From Aradus depressus (lineage: Eukaryota > Arthropoda > Insecta > Hemiptera > Aradidae), in the NCBI GenBank assembly GCA_963662175.1, contig OY759224.1, positions 21,027,489 to 21,091,488 of the forward strand: DNA of 64,000 nt, written 5' to 3'. How positions within the stretch are numbered: the first letter of the stretch is position 1; the number at the start of each line of letters is the position of its first letter. Positions 1 to 11,050 of the stretch are shown here, in pieces. The notes beneath the pieces were generated by a model, which was given only the letters and a program-made list of their open reading frames with translations, ran no database searches and was not told where the DNA came from. The position numbers and the translations under genes are program-made.

Positions 1-157
1 GGGCATTGAAGGCTGTACGTTGTCCGTTAAGAGAGGGCCCGTTATCGAGAGGTAAACTAAGCATTGATTTGAGTGGTCTGCTGCCTGGACCAAAGAAAAT
101 TTTGTCCGTTAATAGAGTTATTCGTTATTTAGAGGTGTCCGTTAGAAGAGGTTTCAC
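1..157. mobile_element. End of a pogo/Tigger-like DNA element
   Basis: The motif tgtccgtta occurs three times, near 21, 103 and 136, and the stretch ends with a terminal motif that reads on the minus strand as tagtgaaacctct, next to a TA-rich flank. Repeated subterminal copies of the terminal motif and a TA target are typical of pogo/Tigger elements. Only one end is in the window. The 72-residue reading frame here has no recognisable product. Confidence 0.45.
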
Positions 158-653
158 TATATATATATATTTATATGATTTGTATATGTTCTCTCTCATG
201 TCTTCATATCCAGATCCTATATAATATATATATTGTATATTTATTTTTGTACAGATTTGTATTATTTTTTAGATTATTTTATTTTATCTTATTTTGTGTA
301 TATTTATTATTTTGTATATTTTTTATTTATTTATTATAATTATTTTTTATTACTTTTTTTATAGTCACTGTCATCAAATTTACTTATAGTTATATTTTAA
401 CTGATTGTAAATATACCAAATAAACAAATTAATAGTACCTATATGTTCTGAGGAATTTCATGTTCAATAAAGCTATAAAGAATGCAAGAATGAATCCGCG
501 TAGGTATGTTCTGACCCACTTTCTTGTCGATTTGTCATGTCAAAATTCCATCTCAGAACGCAATTCTTGGGCTAATATTTTACGACAATATATAGACAAA
601 TTTTGATAAAAGTTTATAAAAACTTTTAGATATAAACATCACAAAGCTAAACA
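158..653. other. AT-rich sequence, no gene seen
   Basis: Low-complexity AT-rich DNA with no coding signal or recognised repeat. Confidence 0.5.
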
Positions 654-665
654 TCTATGAAACTA

Positions 666-897
666 GGTTAGGTTAGGTTTTATGACTCATAACTACGAGG
701 TCATATCGCCTACTACCAGAGCGCTCTTTCGTCACTCCGGTGGACATGAGCCCGGCTCTACTGTGGGAGTCCTAAATTTTGCCTACCCTAAATTTTTATT
801 CATCTAGGGTAGGGGTCTTTAACGAGTACCTGACATCGTACAGGCTCGGGACCATCGCTTAACGTCCCATCCGAAGGACGGCGTGCTTAAGTTTATT
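666..897 (-). mobile_element. SINE S1, 5'-truncated, with TSD
   Basis: S1 tail (ggttaggttagg) at the left, then the S1 body in reverse. The tRNA head is missing. It is flanked by a perfect 12-bp duplication, tctatgaaacta, at 654-665 and 898-909. The direct repeat immediately outside both ends shows a retrotransposition event with 5' truncation. The internal text also has a small deletion of the gcccgggctt segment next to the tail. Confidence 0.9.
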
Positions 898-909
898 TCT
901 ATGAAACTA

Positions 910-1307
910 ATTGATTGGTTTATAGAGTAACTATTGGCAACATGTCGCATACTTATCTTCATAAGCAATGCAAAAAAACTACAACAATTGATCGTAGAAA
1001 AAAAAATTATTAATAAACAAAACTAAAAATGATGATATTAATAAGTGACATATAAAAATAAAGGACGTTATCAATATGGAGACAAATCTCCCGAGTCATA
1101 TGAAGGTCGTTAGTGTACTTCGAACGTCATCATGCAATATCACGACTTAAATAGAAAGAAACAATGCCACACATCTAGGGCGTTCATTGTCAGACACCGG
1201 AGTTGGGCAAGTATCGTTCTGGGTTCTAGTTCAACAATGACGGCAGACATTATCTAGTGAGTCTCAGCTGATTGATAAGGCAGTAGCACTTCAAATTCAT
1301 GTATGGA

Positions 1308-1310
<3 letters not shown>
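910..1310. other. Unassigned sequence
   Basis: The stretch 1060-1290 is less AT-rich than its surroundings but has no reading frame that I recognise. Confidence 0.4.

Positions 1311-1364
<54 letters not shown>
1311..1364. repeat. (TA)n microsatellite
   Basis: About 54 bp of uninterrupted TA dinucleotides. Confidence 0.95.
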
Positions 1365-1368
<4 letters not shown>

Positions 1369-1444
1369 CGGTATATATATATTGTGATAATGAAAATGAT
1401 GTAAAATTATAATAAATCAAAAAATATAAGTAAAATTAATAATC

Positions 1445-1820
1445 ATATATATAAAGCTGAAAATGTCTGTGCGTTGTACCGCTATAACTCACGAACGGCT
1501 TGATGGATTTGATTAATTTTTTTTAAAATTTGTTCGTCATCGTCTGTGGAAGGTTATAGGCGAATTAGTACCTCAATATCTGGTCCATCCCAGCATCCAC
1601 CCACGCAATCTTTGTAACTCAAAAACCACTGCAATGATTAATGAGGAATCTTTTTGAATAGATAAGTTTTATCTACCGGAAGGTTAAGGTCTATTTTTTA
1701 ATCAACCCCTGGTCCATCCCAGCATCCACTCACGCAATCTTTGTAACTCGAAAACCATTGCAACGATTAATGAGAAATCTTTTTGAATAAATTAGTTTTA
1801 GCTCCAAAGCTAGCGTTACT
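1445..1820. repeat. Dispersed repeat with internal ~127-bp duplication, possibly Helitron-like
   Basis: It begins with atatataaagctgaaaatg and continues with 'cgctataactcacgaacgg', a pattern I associate with Helitron-like 5' ends in insects. The segment starting ctggtccatcccagcatcc near 1580 is repeated near 1707 with few changes. No Rep or helicase coding sequence is present. The class assignment is inference. Confidence 0.35.
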
Positions 1821-1837
1821 ACAGTTGAAGGACTATA

Positions 1838-1978
1838 TATAAATTTTTATTCATCTAGGGTAGGGGTCTTTAACGAGTACCTGACATCGTACAGGCTCGG
1901 GACAATCGTTTAACCCATCCGAAGGACGGCGTGCTTAAGTTGTAATTAAAGCCCGGGGATGAGTCACACTAACTCAAA
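1838..1978. mobile_element. Rearranged S1 fragments
   Basis: An internal S1 piece in minus orientation (1838-1940) is followed directly by an S1 tail in plus orientation (about 1944-1978, gcccggggatgagtcacac). The two orientations side by side mean at least two events or an inversion. Confidence 0.6.
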
Positions 1979-2295
1979 TAAAATGTTTTACTTTTGTGAC
2001 TCTTGCCAGGGCTTTAACAACGAAGCCCGTACCAGAGCTTTCGTTAGTTACGTCTTTCGGCTAACATTTCTAAATATAATACTCCTAACTGAGGATTCGA
2101 ACTCGTCTCGTTAATGTTTTGAGGATGCAGTCCTCTAACCTACATTTTCTTCAAGTTGATGCGATGTTCATTGATGACGAAGTGAGTCATTCTGTTAAAT
2201 AACGTTTATCTTAGCACGTTTCCTGTGAGAAGCAAACAGAATTGGAACCATTGTACCACCTCTCTTCACACTCTGCTTTCCTCTTTGGAAAAACT

Positions 2296-3140
2296 TTATG
2301 AATTGTGATGTTTAAAAAAATACACACATTAAATTATTAATATTTGAAAAAATAATTATATATTTTTTTCTATAAAAAGCAATTTTCTTTTAAAACAAAT
2401 GCATGTAGAAAACAAAACACGGTCATCAGCTGCTTTTTAGTGTGTGTAGTGACGAATCGAGACCTGGGTGGAATGGAGATGGTCTGACTGTGTGGAGAGT
2501 GGTGTTAAGGCTTAAAATGTAATGAACCAAATAGAAGTGAATTGATGGTGAAATTGATCCGCAAAGAAGGTACTGTTGTTTGTTTATATGTACAGGATAT
2601 ATGCCCAGAAATATATAACTTAAATTTAAAGAATGGCCAAATTTACAAATAAAAAAAATATTGAACTAGTTTTAAGAATTTAGTTTTTAAGATTTTTCTT
2701 TTGATTTTTGTTTGTTTCAATGTTTAGTTTTTAATTTTAATAATGTAGATTTAAGAAAATAAACCCAATATTTGTTCTCGTAAATTCTATTCTATTCATT
2801 TTCGCTGTTGGTCCAGTAACATTATTTGAAAACCTTTGGATTAGATTTAATATTATTGAAATAAAATTGAAAATGGTATCTCTTTAGAAATCCAACTGAA
2901 AAGTTTGTTAATTGAAGTTTTTTAAAAAATTGCGTGCATTTCCTTCAAAATTGCACGTCTTGAACTTTTGATATTTTTTTAGGGCCCTTTTCGGAAATTA
3001 CTGTAAATATCAAAATTAAATAGAAGACCAGTTATAAAATTTCTACAGGAAATGTGGTAATTTATTGTTTATTTAATTATTATTATTAGTTTTATTATTT
3101 CAGTTATTATTAATTTTTATTTTACATAATCATTTACCAC
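2296..3140 (-). repeat. Repeat B, copy 1 (reverse orientation)
   Basis: Same sequence as 11047-11866 and 24364-25145 but inverted. Shared landmarks are the aaacaaaacacggtcatcagctg segment (near 2410) and the stretch around 3030-3060 ending caggaaatgtggtaa. There is no coding sequence and I could not identify terminal repeats, so the class is unknown. Confidence 0.7.
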
Positions 3141-3261
3141 AGAATATATATTTTTTTCATTTCCAACAACGCTGGGGATACATTGGTAAAACAAATTTTG
3201 GAAAAGAAGAACCCGGTACATAATGCCTGTTACTGATACATATAAATAACAGATACCACTG

Positions 3262-3376
3262 TTAGTTATTGTGAATCATGTCCGGGCTTTAACTACGAGG
3301 TCATATATCGCCTACTACCAAAGTGCTCATTCGTCACTCTGATGGACATGAACCCGACTCTACCATGGGAGTCCTA
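3262..3376 (-). mobile_element. SINE S1 3' fragment
   Basis: Tail-proximal third of S1 in minus orientation. Its tail is of the older 'gttagttattgtga' type, not the CCTAA type. Confidence 0.75.
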
Positions 3377-3377
3377 G

Positions 3378-4143
3378 AGAGTAAAAAACTATTTGCGTGC
3401 AAGTATGAATCAAGACAGACTTAATGCACTTGTATTATTATCCATCGTTTAAGAATCCATCAATTAAGAAAAGACTTACGGCAGCGAATCGATGCTATTT
3501 TGGATTGCTGAGGCATATGCGAAGCTCTCTACTGAGCAGGCATACCAAACTCCGACTCTATAAGACCCTGATCCGTCCAGTCCTTATCTACGCCAGTCAA
3601 ACATGGACCCTATCTAAGTCTGACGAGAAGGACCTGTTGATATTTGAAAGGAAAATTCTTCGAAGGGTTTTCGGCCCTGTGAAGGACGGACTGGTTTGGA
3701 GAATTCGCAAGAATAGGGAAATCTACGAGCTGTTTGGTGAGGCTGATGTAGTGAGGGTGGTGAAGTTGGGAAGGTTGAGTTGGGCAGGCCATGTAGCCCG
3801 AACGGAAGAGGGCGAAGTGCCAAGAACAGTCCTTGAGGAGCCTTTGTACCGATCAAGAAGAGCAGGCAGACCGAGGCTAAGATGGGTGGATGGTGTGGCA
3901 GCTGACGCGAGAGAGCTTCTTGGACAGCGAAATTGGAAAGCAGCTGCACAGGACAGAGCCGAATGGCGGAGGCTCATTGAGGAGGCCAGGACCCACTAGG
4001 GTTGTAGCGCCAGAGAGAGAGAGAGAGATAGATAGGTATTATTATCCATCGAAGCACAGTTGGTGCAAGAAATTGATTATGATAATATCATTGATGTTTT
4101 CGCACAAGCTTTGGCAAGAAAAAATAAAAATAAAAATAAATAA
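3378..4143 (+). mobile_element. hAT transposase C-terminus remnant, split by a LINE
   Basis: If the LINE insertion at 3448-4035 and one copy of its 16-bp duplication are ignored, one open frame runs from about 3379 to the stop at 4141-4143. It contains the stretches RVKNYLRASMNQDRLNALVL and LLSIEAQLVQEIDYDNIIDV. This is the pattern of the C-terminal dimerisation region of hAT transposases, where an R-L-N followed by 'LSIE' and an acidic 'DYD..ID.FA' segment is typical. The rest of the transposase is absent; the left end abuts an S1 fragment. It is a dead remnant. The interruption makes it invisible as a single reading frame. Confidence 0.7.
3448..4035 (+). mobile_element. 5'-truncated LINE, C-terminal part of ORF2, 16-bp TSD
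   Basis: A perfect 16-bp duplication (gtattattatccatcg) at 3432-3447 and 4036-4051 brackets the element, so the coding sequence starts inside the element at 3448 and the ATG at 3424 belongs to the flank. The frame is open to the stop at 3997-3999 and encodes the region after the RT domain of the 'endonuclease-reverse transcriptase' LINE type: RLYKTLIRPVLIYASQTW, then GRLSWAGHVAR, then GRPRLRWVDGV and a C-terminal W-R motif. The 3' tail is not poly(A) but gaga/gata repeats at about 4014-4035. The insertion hit an hAT transposase remnant. Confidence 0.88.
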
Positions 4144-4215
4144 TGTAATTGATTATACAAATATAATCAATTTTTTTATTTGAGTACCTATTTTATTAAT
4201 AATATTAGAATAAAG

Positions 4216-4528
4216 AAGGCGCTCAGTGGTATGAATGTTTGTCTTCTGAGCTCAAGATCGTGTGTTCGAAACCCGACTGACGCCCTTAGTTTATTCTATT
4301 TGGGAGGTAAAATAAACTTAAGCACGCCGTCCTTCGGATGGGACGTCAAGCGATGATCCCGAGCCTGTACGATGTCAGGTACTCGAAAGACCCCTATCCT
4401 AGGTGAATAAAAATTTAGAGTAAGCAAAATTTAGGACTCAGGCGGGCTCATGTCCACCAGAGTGACGAAAGAGCGCTCTGGTAGTAGGCGATATGACCTC
4501 TTAGTTAAAGCCCGGGCATGAGTCATAT
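4216..4528 (+). mobile_element. SINE S1, nearly complete
   Basis: tRNA-like head with the B box gttcgaaacccg, followed by the full body to gcccgggcatgagtcat. The head has lost the first bases and part of the A box, and the tail lacks CCTAA units, so this is an older copy. Confidence 0.85.
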
Positions 4529-4811
4529 CTTCATCATACTTTTATTATCTTACTTTTCATTATAACATGTATACCATCACAAAACAAGGAGGGCGCCAAA
4601 TCGGAATGGGCCTAGGGCACAGTCTAACTTAAATCCGCCTCTGATTTGTGCTCTTCTAGGTACTTCTGTACTGTGTCTTGCACCTTACCAAATCTTAGAC
4701 ATTTTTTCCCCTCTCTCTGAAATTATATAGGTATATAGTTGATATATAGAATTTTTTTTTTATATATAGAAACATTTCTCTATTGAAATGTCGTGTGATT
4801 CAAAAAAAAAC
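4529..4811. other. AT-rich spacer
   Basis: No gene or recognised repeat seen. Confidence 0.5.
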
Positions 4812-5545
4812 TTCGATATACGAAGAGTTTCGTAAAATTGTGGTCAAACTGTAGTTGGTTTTGGAAATATTGACTTTCAAACAGAGATCCTTCATATTCC
4901 CGAGAGCTAAAATAGCAATTTATAAAACAGTCCTGAGACCGGTCGTCACATATGAGAGTGAAACCTGGGTCCTGATTAGGAGGGACGAAGTCTTACTCAA
5001 TACGTCGGAGAGGAAGGTATTGTGGAAGATATACAGAGAAGGATAGATGGAGGATACGGTCCAATAGGGAGCTGAGGGACCTGTACAAGAGTCTAGAGGA
5101 ACTGGTGGCCTTAGTGAAGCAGGGACGGCTGCGATGGCTGGGGCACTTATATAGGATGGAACCAGACAGATTGCCGAGGAGGATACTGGAGGGACACCCG
5201 GGAGGACAAAGAAGAAGAGGTAGACCCCGCTTACGTTGGCTGGAGGACGACCTCAGAACGATGGGTGTGAGAAGTTGGAGACGGGAGGCCGAGGATAAAG
5301 AATGGCGGAAGATCGTTGCGGAGGCCCAGGTTCTACAAGGACCGTAGCGCCTGGGAAAGTAAAGTAAGTAACAGAGATCCTTAGCCTCCCCTTCCAGCTG
5401 ACACGCCAGAATAAGAATATCGTCAGTGTAAGCGAAGAGTTGACTCGTTGAGATTTTCGTCCGTACCGACGACGTTTCTGACGCAAGCCTCATTGGACTT
5501 TGAAAGTATCTGACAAGGTTCCAGATACATCTTATCCATAATGAA
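4812..5545 (-). mobile_element. Old reverse-transcriptase fragment, split by a younger LINE
   Basis: The minus-strand frame right of the insertion (5545 to 5383) contains TSQLFAYTDDILILACQLEG, an RT catalytic motif (YADD-like, here YTDD). Across the younger element (4893-5369) the frame continues as KDLCLKVNISKTNYSL, which is the expected sequence after the YADD box ('GL.VN..KT.Y'). The remnant therefore runs 5545-5383 and 4879-4812. It carries only this RT patch and is not functional. Confidence 0.72.
4893..5369 (+). mobile_element. 5'-truncated LINE with 13-bp TSD
   Basis: Flanked by perfect aacagagatcctt copies at 4880-4892 and 5370-5382. It encodes the post-RT C-terminus in two frames: KIAIYKTVLRPVVTYESETW, then after a frameshift near 5045, VKQGRLRWLGHLYRM and GRPRLRWLEDDLRTMGVRSW. 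The 3' end is a short tandem tail (aaagtaaagtaagta) rather than poly(A). The same 3' end occurs in the element at 16275-16890, so the two are one family. Confidence 0.88.
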
Positions 5546-6129
5546 GACGGAAACCTTATCAATTAAGCGGGTATTCGAGCTTTTTCGGGTTCACCCTGTC
5601 GTACACTGTCATAATATGACGCCAACGTCGTATACTGTCATAAAAACGTCAATGACTTTCAATGAGAATAATATGGCGTTTTTTCCAGGCTCAAAATACG
5701 GTCTAACGTGGATCTTCCCCTCTAGAGGTCACACTGACCGTCACAAACATTTGTTTCCGCCCACTCTATCATTCGTTTGATGAGCAAAGTGGTAAACATT
5801 AAATTGCTGAAAATCCAAAATATATTATACTAATGAGTGGGACTCATCATATATGATAAAAAGCAGCCGTGAGAACACACCATTCTTTGTTTTGGAACGA
5901 TGTTGCTTTGACTAATCTAATGAAAAATTTAACGTCGCCATACATAAGCGTCCTAATTATATTAAATAAATGTTAACACTATTGATATTCTAAGGACAAT
6001 TCTTTTATATTCCCAGCAGTACGAACTGGGCGGATGTTATATAATCAGTTAAAAATTCGACGTTAAGATTTCACAGGAGATTCGATGTTGTCCAACACCC
6101 TGATTTCAGAAATGAGAAAAAAAATAATG
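5546..6129. other. Spacer, no gene seen
   Basis: No recognised gene. The short reading frames lack family features. Confidence 0.45.
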
Positions 6130-7136
6130 ACGTATATGTAAGTCAAATTCAGAGATCGGAGGGTCCTGATAAGAGCAAAAACAAAAGGTAAGGGTCCAAC
6201 AAAAAAAGAAATCGGAAGTTTAGAGAGAGAGCGGAAACTTACGTATGAATCGGGGTGTACCTTCAAATTGAGAGATCGAAGGGCCCTGAAAAGAGCAAAA
6301 ACAGAAGGTAAGAGTTAGAAAAAGAAAGAGATCAAAAGTTTAGAGGGAGAGCGGAAACTTACGTATTAATCGGGGTGTAGCCTCAAATTGAGAGAGCGAA
6401 GGGCCCGGAAAAGAGCAAATACTAGAAGGTAAGAGTTCGAAAAAGAAAGAGATCGAAAGTTTAGAGGGAGAGCAGAAACTTACGTGTGAGTCGAGGTTTA
6501 GATTCAAATTGAGATAGCGAAGGGCCCTGAAAAAAACAAAAACAGAAGGTAAGGGTTCAAAAAAGAAAGAGATCGAAGGTTTAGAGAGAGAGCAGAAACT
6601 TACATGTGAGTCGGGGTGTAGCCTCAAATTGAGAGATCGAAGGGTCCTGAAAAAAACAAAAACAGAAGGTAAGGGTTCAAAAAAGAAAGAGATCAAAGGT
6701 TTAGAGAGAGAGCAGAAACTTACATGTGAGTCGGGGTTTAGACTCAAATTGAGATAGCGGAGGACCTTGAAAAGAGCAAAAACAGAAGGTAAGGGTTCAA
6801 AAAAGAAAGAGATCAAAAGCTTAGAGGGAGAGCGGAAACTTACGTATTAATCGGGGTGTAGCCTCAAATTGAGAGATCAAAGGGCCCTGAAAAAAACAAA
6901 AACAGAAGGTAAGGGTTCAAAGAAGAAAGAGATCGAAGATTTAGAGAGAGAGCAGAAACTTACATGTGAGTCGGGGTGTAGACTCAAATTCAGAGAGCGA
7001 AGAGCCTTAAAAAACAAAACCAGAAGGTAAGGGTTCAAAAAAGAAAGAGATCAAAAGTTTAGAGAGAGAGAGCGGAAACACGTACGAGTCGGGGTGTAGA
7101 CTCAAATTCAGGTAGCGAAGGGCCCTGAAGAGCAAA
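6130..7136. repeat. 120-bp minisatellite, about 8.4 units
   Basis: The phrase tcggggtgtag or a close variant recurs at about 6251, 6371, 6492, 6612, 6732, 6852, 6972 and 7090, giving periods of 120, 121, 120, 120, 120, 120 and 118 bp. Because 120 is a multiple of three, the minus strand carries an open frame of about 158 residues (6816-6340) made of 40-residue repeats containing FFFEPLPSVFVFFR. I read this frame as a by-product of the period, not as a gene. Confidence 0.9.
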
Positions 7137-7141
7137 TGAAT

Positions 7142-7550
7142 ATCACATTACTAGAGCAATGTCGGTAGACAGGCTTCAACCAGATACGAAGATAGTTTAC
7201 CATACGTAATGATAAAAAATATCTTCTAGCTGGTCCAAACATAAATATCCGAATATGAAATATAGAATGAGGATGGTCCTTATGATTGTGATATCGATTC
7301 CTTATATTTTCTGAAAAAAAAAAAAAACATTAATACGGGAATGTCGTTACATAGATTTGAACCAGATTCGATGATAGTCAACCTAAGTAAAGAGCAAAAT
7401 TTGTTTTGATTGAACCTAAGATATCCGAAGAAGAAATAAAGAATAGGAGAGTGGCCCTTGTTACATTGATGCCCTAAATAGTCTTCAAAAAACACATTCA
7501 CACCACAATGATAGACTTCAAACAGACCCACTGAAACATAACAATAACTA
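7142..7550. repeat. Diverged tandem duplication, ~190-bp unit
   Basis: The segment with ttcaaccagatacgaagatag (near 7167) recurs with changes near 7356 (ttgaaccagattcgatgatag). Later phrases (atccgaa-atgaaatatagaat and atccgaagaagaaataaag) keep the same spacing. Confidence 0.6.
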
Positions 7551-9124
7551 AAGATAATGATTTTTTCTTTATTTTTTATAATTTCAATAAAAAACTATCA
7601 ATAATAAAAAAATATTCTATAATTTCTTGCTATGCTATACAATTTCAACATGACTTTAAATATTTTCTACGTAAATTTATATTACTTTGGAGCGCTATAA
7701 AATTAATTTACAGCGTGATTCTGAGAGTGACTTTCTTATACCCAGTAATACCAGTATGAAATGAATTTGAGAGGGGGAAGGATGAAGGAGAGTCATCTGT
7801 ACAGAAGTGTAAAAAGTCCTGTTATGGCGGCCACATCTCAAATATTTTATTTATTTTTAGCATTTTAAATAATAAAAAAAATATCAATAATAAAAAAATA
7901 CTTTATAATACGGTAAATCGTATTTGATATAAATGTGTATTTCAGTAACAGAATTATTCCACTGCAACTATGTAAAACCGTGCTTCGTAAACATAAAAAT
8001 CGTGTTTCATATCCAAATACATTATTTGATACATAGCTTTCATTTTTATTTTTTCGTCAGAGTTTCTCCTCAGGTTTTTAAGGTCTGTCGAATCTACATT
8101 TAAATCATTATTTTTATTATTTATATAATTATTTATTTCTCTTGTTTTTTTTTTTTTGTTTTTTTATATTTTCATTAGGTATATATAATTTTATTAATTT
8201 TTTATTTATTTTTTCATTTATATATATTTTTTTTATAATTTTTATTTTTATTTATTTTACAATGGCCTAGAGACCTCCTTAGCAGCAGCAGTGACAGTGA
8301 CAGTGATTAGTTACAAATGGGAGAAAATCAGTGACTAGAGAGAGTCACCACTGGTTGATTTCTCCCCTCTTGACATTGCCATTATCTCTGTATTAGCATA
8401 TTTGCTTGTTGTATATATTTTTATACAGTTGTAAATATCTCTTTGTAAATAAAAAAAATGTATATATTTATTTTCTTTCTCTTTTCTATATTTCGAACAT
8501 TGTGACTTGAAGGGACGTAAGAACGTCCCGAAATGTCCTCGTGAAGAAGACATTTCCGAAAAAGTTATCAAGAATTATTATCTTAATTTTAATTTTAATT
8601 AAATAAAAACATTATCTACTGAATATATATTATTATTTTTGTACTCATATTTTAAAATATTTATTTATTTATTTCATTTTATTTTTTAGTAGAACTGCTA
8701 ATTCTAATCCATGTGTGTCAGACTCTAAGAGTTAATATCTGTTTACGTACCTATCTAATTTATAGGCTATCTTAATGTAAACATTCTTATGACGTATCCT
8801 ATTGCCATGTTATGGTCTATTGGAAATAAATATTAAACGAGGTCCCATTGATTTTGGTGGCCTAAAGGTGTAAGCCTAATGAAGATCCGCTATTTAGGTT
8901 AACCTTGAATGTAATTTAAGTTCTCTTAAACAGCCTTAAATAAGAGAGTTTTGTCATTTAGGCACATTACTCAGTTAAAGAGGATTGTAACAAGTTTGAT
9001 GTTTATAGGCATTAGGCTGTTGATTAACCAGAGACAGGATATGATCCAAATTGTGTTTGAAGTGTGACCGCTTGTCTCGTTGAGTTGTAAGAGGGTGAAG
9101 CGAGTCTGGTGAGTGTGTCTTTAA
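7551..9124. other. AT-rich region, no gene seen
   Basis: Mostly low-complexity sequence. The phrase caatggcctagagacctcctta at about 8263-8283 recurs near 54047 at one end of a small inverted-repeat element, so 8240-8340 is probably a solo end of that element. Around 8510-8570 a 'cccgaaatg...gaagaagacatttccgaaa' phrase resembles Penelope-like terminal sequences; this is weak. Confidence 0.4.
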
Positions 9125-9222
9125 CATGATGAACTTTAACTAGGAACATCCTCACCAGGGGGCTCCACACTAGCTCTAGCCGCCTCAAGGGGGCGGCTAA
9201 TTTCTTTTAGGAAAAAAAAAAA
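9125..9222 (+). mobile_element. Polyadenylated retroelement 3' end
   Basis: A short GC-richer piece ends in a run of 11 A. It contains the hairpin agccgcc/ggcggct at about 9178-9200. A similar hairpin lies near the poly(A) end of the R1-like element at 49071-49494, so I read it as an R1-like 3' UTR. The ends are not defined by a TSD. Confidence 0.45.
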
Positions 9223-9309
9223 GTCGTCGGTGTACACCCCTTGAGAGTACCCGGCTGAAACATAGTGGATGTCATCTTTATATGGTTTTACACGTGCATT
9301 GGAAATTTC

Positions 9310-9600
9310 GTGAATATAGATTCATTACTTAGGCAGTTATTTGTTTTTTTGGTGTTAAACCCCCCCTTTTCTTCGGCCAATTTAGCTGAAAATCAATGGG
9401 AATAGTCCTTATGGGATTCTGAACACACATACAAAATTTCGTGTCAATATATTCATTTTAACGGTAGTTATCGAGTTCAATTTTTGGTACTCCGCATCGA
9501 ATTTTTTACCGATTACATAACTTCCCCTATACTTCGTATAGTTAGAGAAGTAAAGTCAAGTTCGAGGATCTTTCTGGGCTTATCTTGCATGTGTACCTAT
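9310..9600 (-). repeat. Repeat A (reverse)
   Basis: Repeat A landmarks in reverse: 'aacccc...cttcggcca' monomer text, then 'accgattacataacttcccctatacttcg' at the outer edge near 9515-9545. Confidence 0.65.
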
Positions 9601-9642
9601 CATTGGATTCGTGTTGAAATACGAAAGATCGTAATGGAGTGG

Positions 9643-9975
9643 GGGTGCCGGTAGCTCAGTGGTATGCATGCTTGTCTTCTGAGCTCAAGATCGTGGGTTC
9701 GAAACCCGACCGAGGCCCTTAGTTTATTTTAACTGGGAGGTAAAATAAACTTAAGCACACCGTCCTTCGGATGGGACGTTAAGCGATGATCCCGATGTCA
9801 GGTACTCGTTAAAGACCCCTACCCTAGGTGAATAAAAATTTAGGGTAGGCAAAATTTAGGACTCCCACAGTGGAGTCGGGCTCATGTCCAGAGTGACGAA
9901 AGAGCGCTCTGGTAGTAGGCGATATGACCTCGTAGTTAAAAGCCCGGGCATGAGTCATAAAACCTAACCAAACCT
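9643..9975 (+). mobile_element. SINE S1, full length
   Basis: Head with A box (tagctcagtgg) and B box (ggttcgaaacccg), complete body, and the tail cctaaccaaacct. There is a short deletion in the cccgagcctgtacgatgtc segment. No clear TSD. Confidence 0.9.
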
Positions 9976-10138
9976 ATAATATGTACGTGGACATTGTTAA
10001 TAAAATGTGTTCTGGTGGAGTTCAATGTTTTTCAATTTATACCTACTTTCAATGAGTGCAGTTCAATACAACGATTATGTGAAGATATACGATTTGGCGC
10101 AATTCAATACCGACCCATTACAACAGCAGTTATTTGAG

Positions 10139-10412
10139 TTTTTGAGTTTAGCCTCGCCCTAATCTCCTCTAACCTTTGGTCAATTAGGCTAAAATACAAT
10201 AGGTGTCGTCTTTAGAGGGTTCTGGAACCAAATATAAAATTTCGTGTAGATTCATTCATTCTTTCGGAGTTATCGTGTTTACAGACACAGACCTTTTTTT
10301 TTTCATATTTGGAATCTAGATGTCGGAAAACATAAAATTCGTTTGAAAATAGAGCATCGAATTTTTGACCGATTACATAACTTCCCCAATACATCATATT
10401 TCTGGAGTAAAA
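10139..10412 (-). repeat. Repeat A (reverse)
   Basis: Contains the Repeat A phrases 'ttagcctcgccctaatc', 'attcattctttcggagttatcgtg' and 'gaccgattacataacttcccca' in reverse orientation. Confidence 0.65.
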
Positions 10413-10939
10413 TTAAGCCAATGGCTACTTTTTTTTCATTTTCGTCGCACTGTGCCCTGTTCTGCCGTTTTAAGGAAAAAGAGCAGTCAATATTTACAAA
10501 ATTTACAAAATTGAGTTTTTCTGATCTGATTTTTCTAATGACACGATCGAAAAATAAAAATTCATAATGAATAATATTAAAATTGTCACCTTGATAATAC
10601 ACAAAATGGGGAGGTTAACAGGTAAAGAACCTTATCCAGCCAATGTTATGCTAAAAGAAGAAAAAAATTAATAGGTGATATGCTCCTTTTCCTTAATACG
10701 TTCTTTTATTTTAAAAAAATTGTGACCCATTTTACAGATTTTGATATATAATTATTTTTACTTCCCTCAGAAGTATAGGGGAAGTCATGTAATCATTCAG
10801 ATATTCGATGCGGAGTTTTCAACAATTTTTTTGTTTTCCTACTCAGTGATTCCAAAAATTAACACCAGTATGAAACGAATTTGAGAGAAGGGAAGGGGGA
10901 GTGATCTATTCAAAAGTAGTTGTTACAAGAAAGTCCTGT
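10413..10939. other. Spacer with part of Repeat A
   Basis: The outer edge of Repeat A reappears at 10760-10830 (plus orientation: aagtataggggaagtcatgtaatc). No gene seen. Confidence 0.45.
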
Positions 10940-11050
10940 TATAGTTAGTTATTAAGATTCATGCCCGGGCTTTAACTATGAGGTCATATCGCCTACTACC
11001 AGAGCGCTCTTTCGTCACTCTGGTGGACATGAGCCCGACTCTACTAAGGG
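10940..11050 (-). mobile_element. SINE S1 3' fragment
   Basis: Tail-proximal part in minus orientation, with the older 'tagttagttatta' tail. It lies directly against repeat B copy 2. Confidence 0.75.

Noticed and set aside
3424..3447. ATG at 3424 as the start of the LINE frame
   Set aside because: It lies in the TSD and the host hAT remnant, outside the LINE.
4812..5545. Single LINE with a twin-priming inversion
   Set aside because: The inverted RT part lies on both sides of the plus-strand part and direct 13-bp repeats bound the latter, so it is a nested insertion.
6340..6816. 158-residue minus frame
   Set aside because: Wholly inside the 120-bp minisatellite; frame is a product of the period and breaks where units are 121 or 118 bp.
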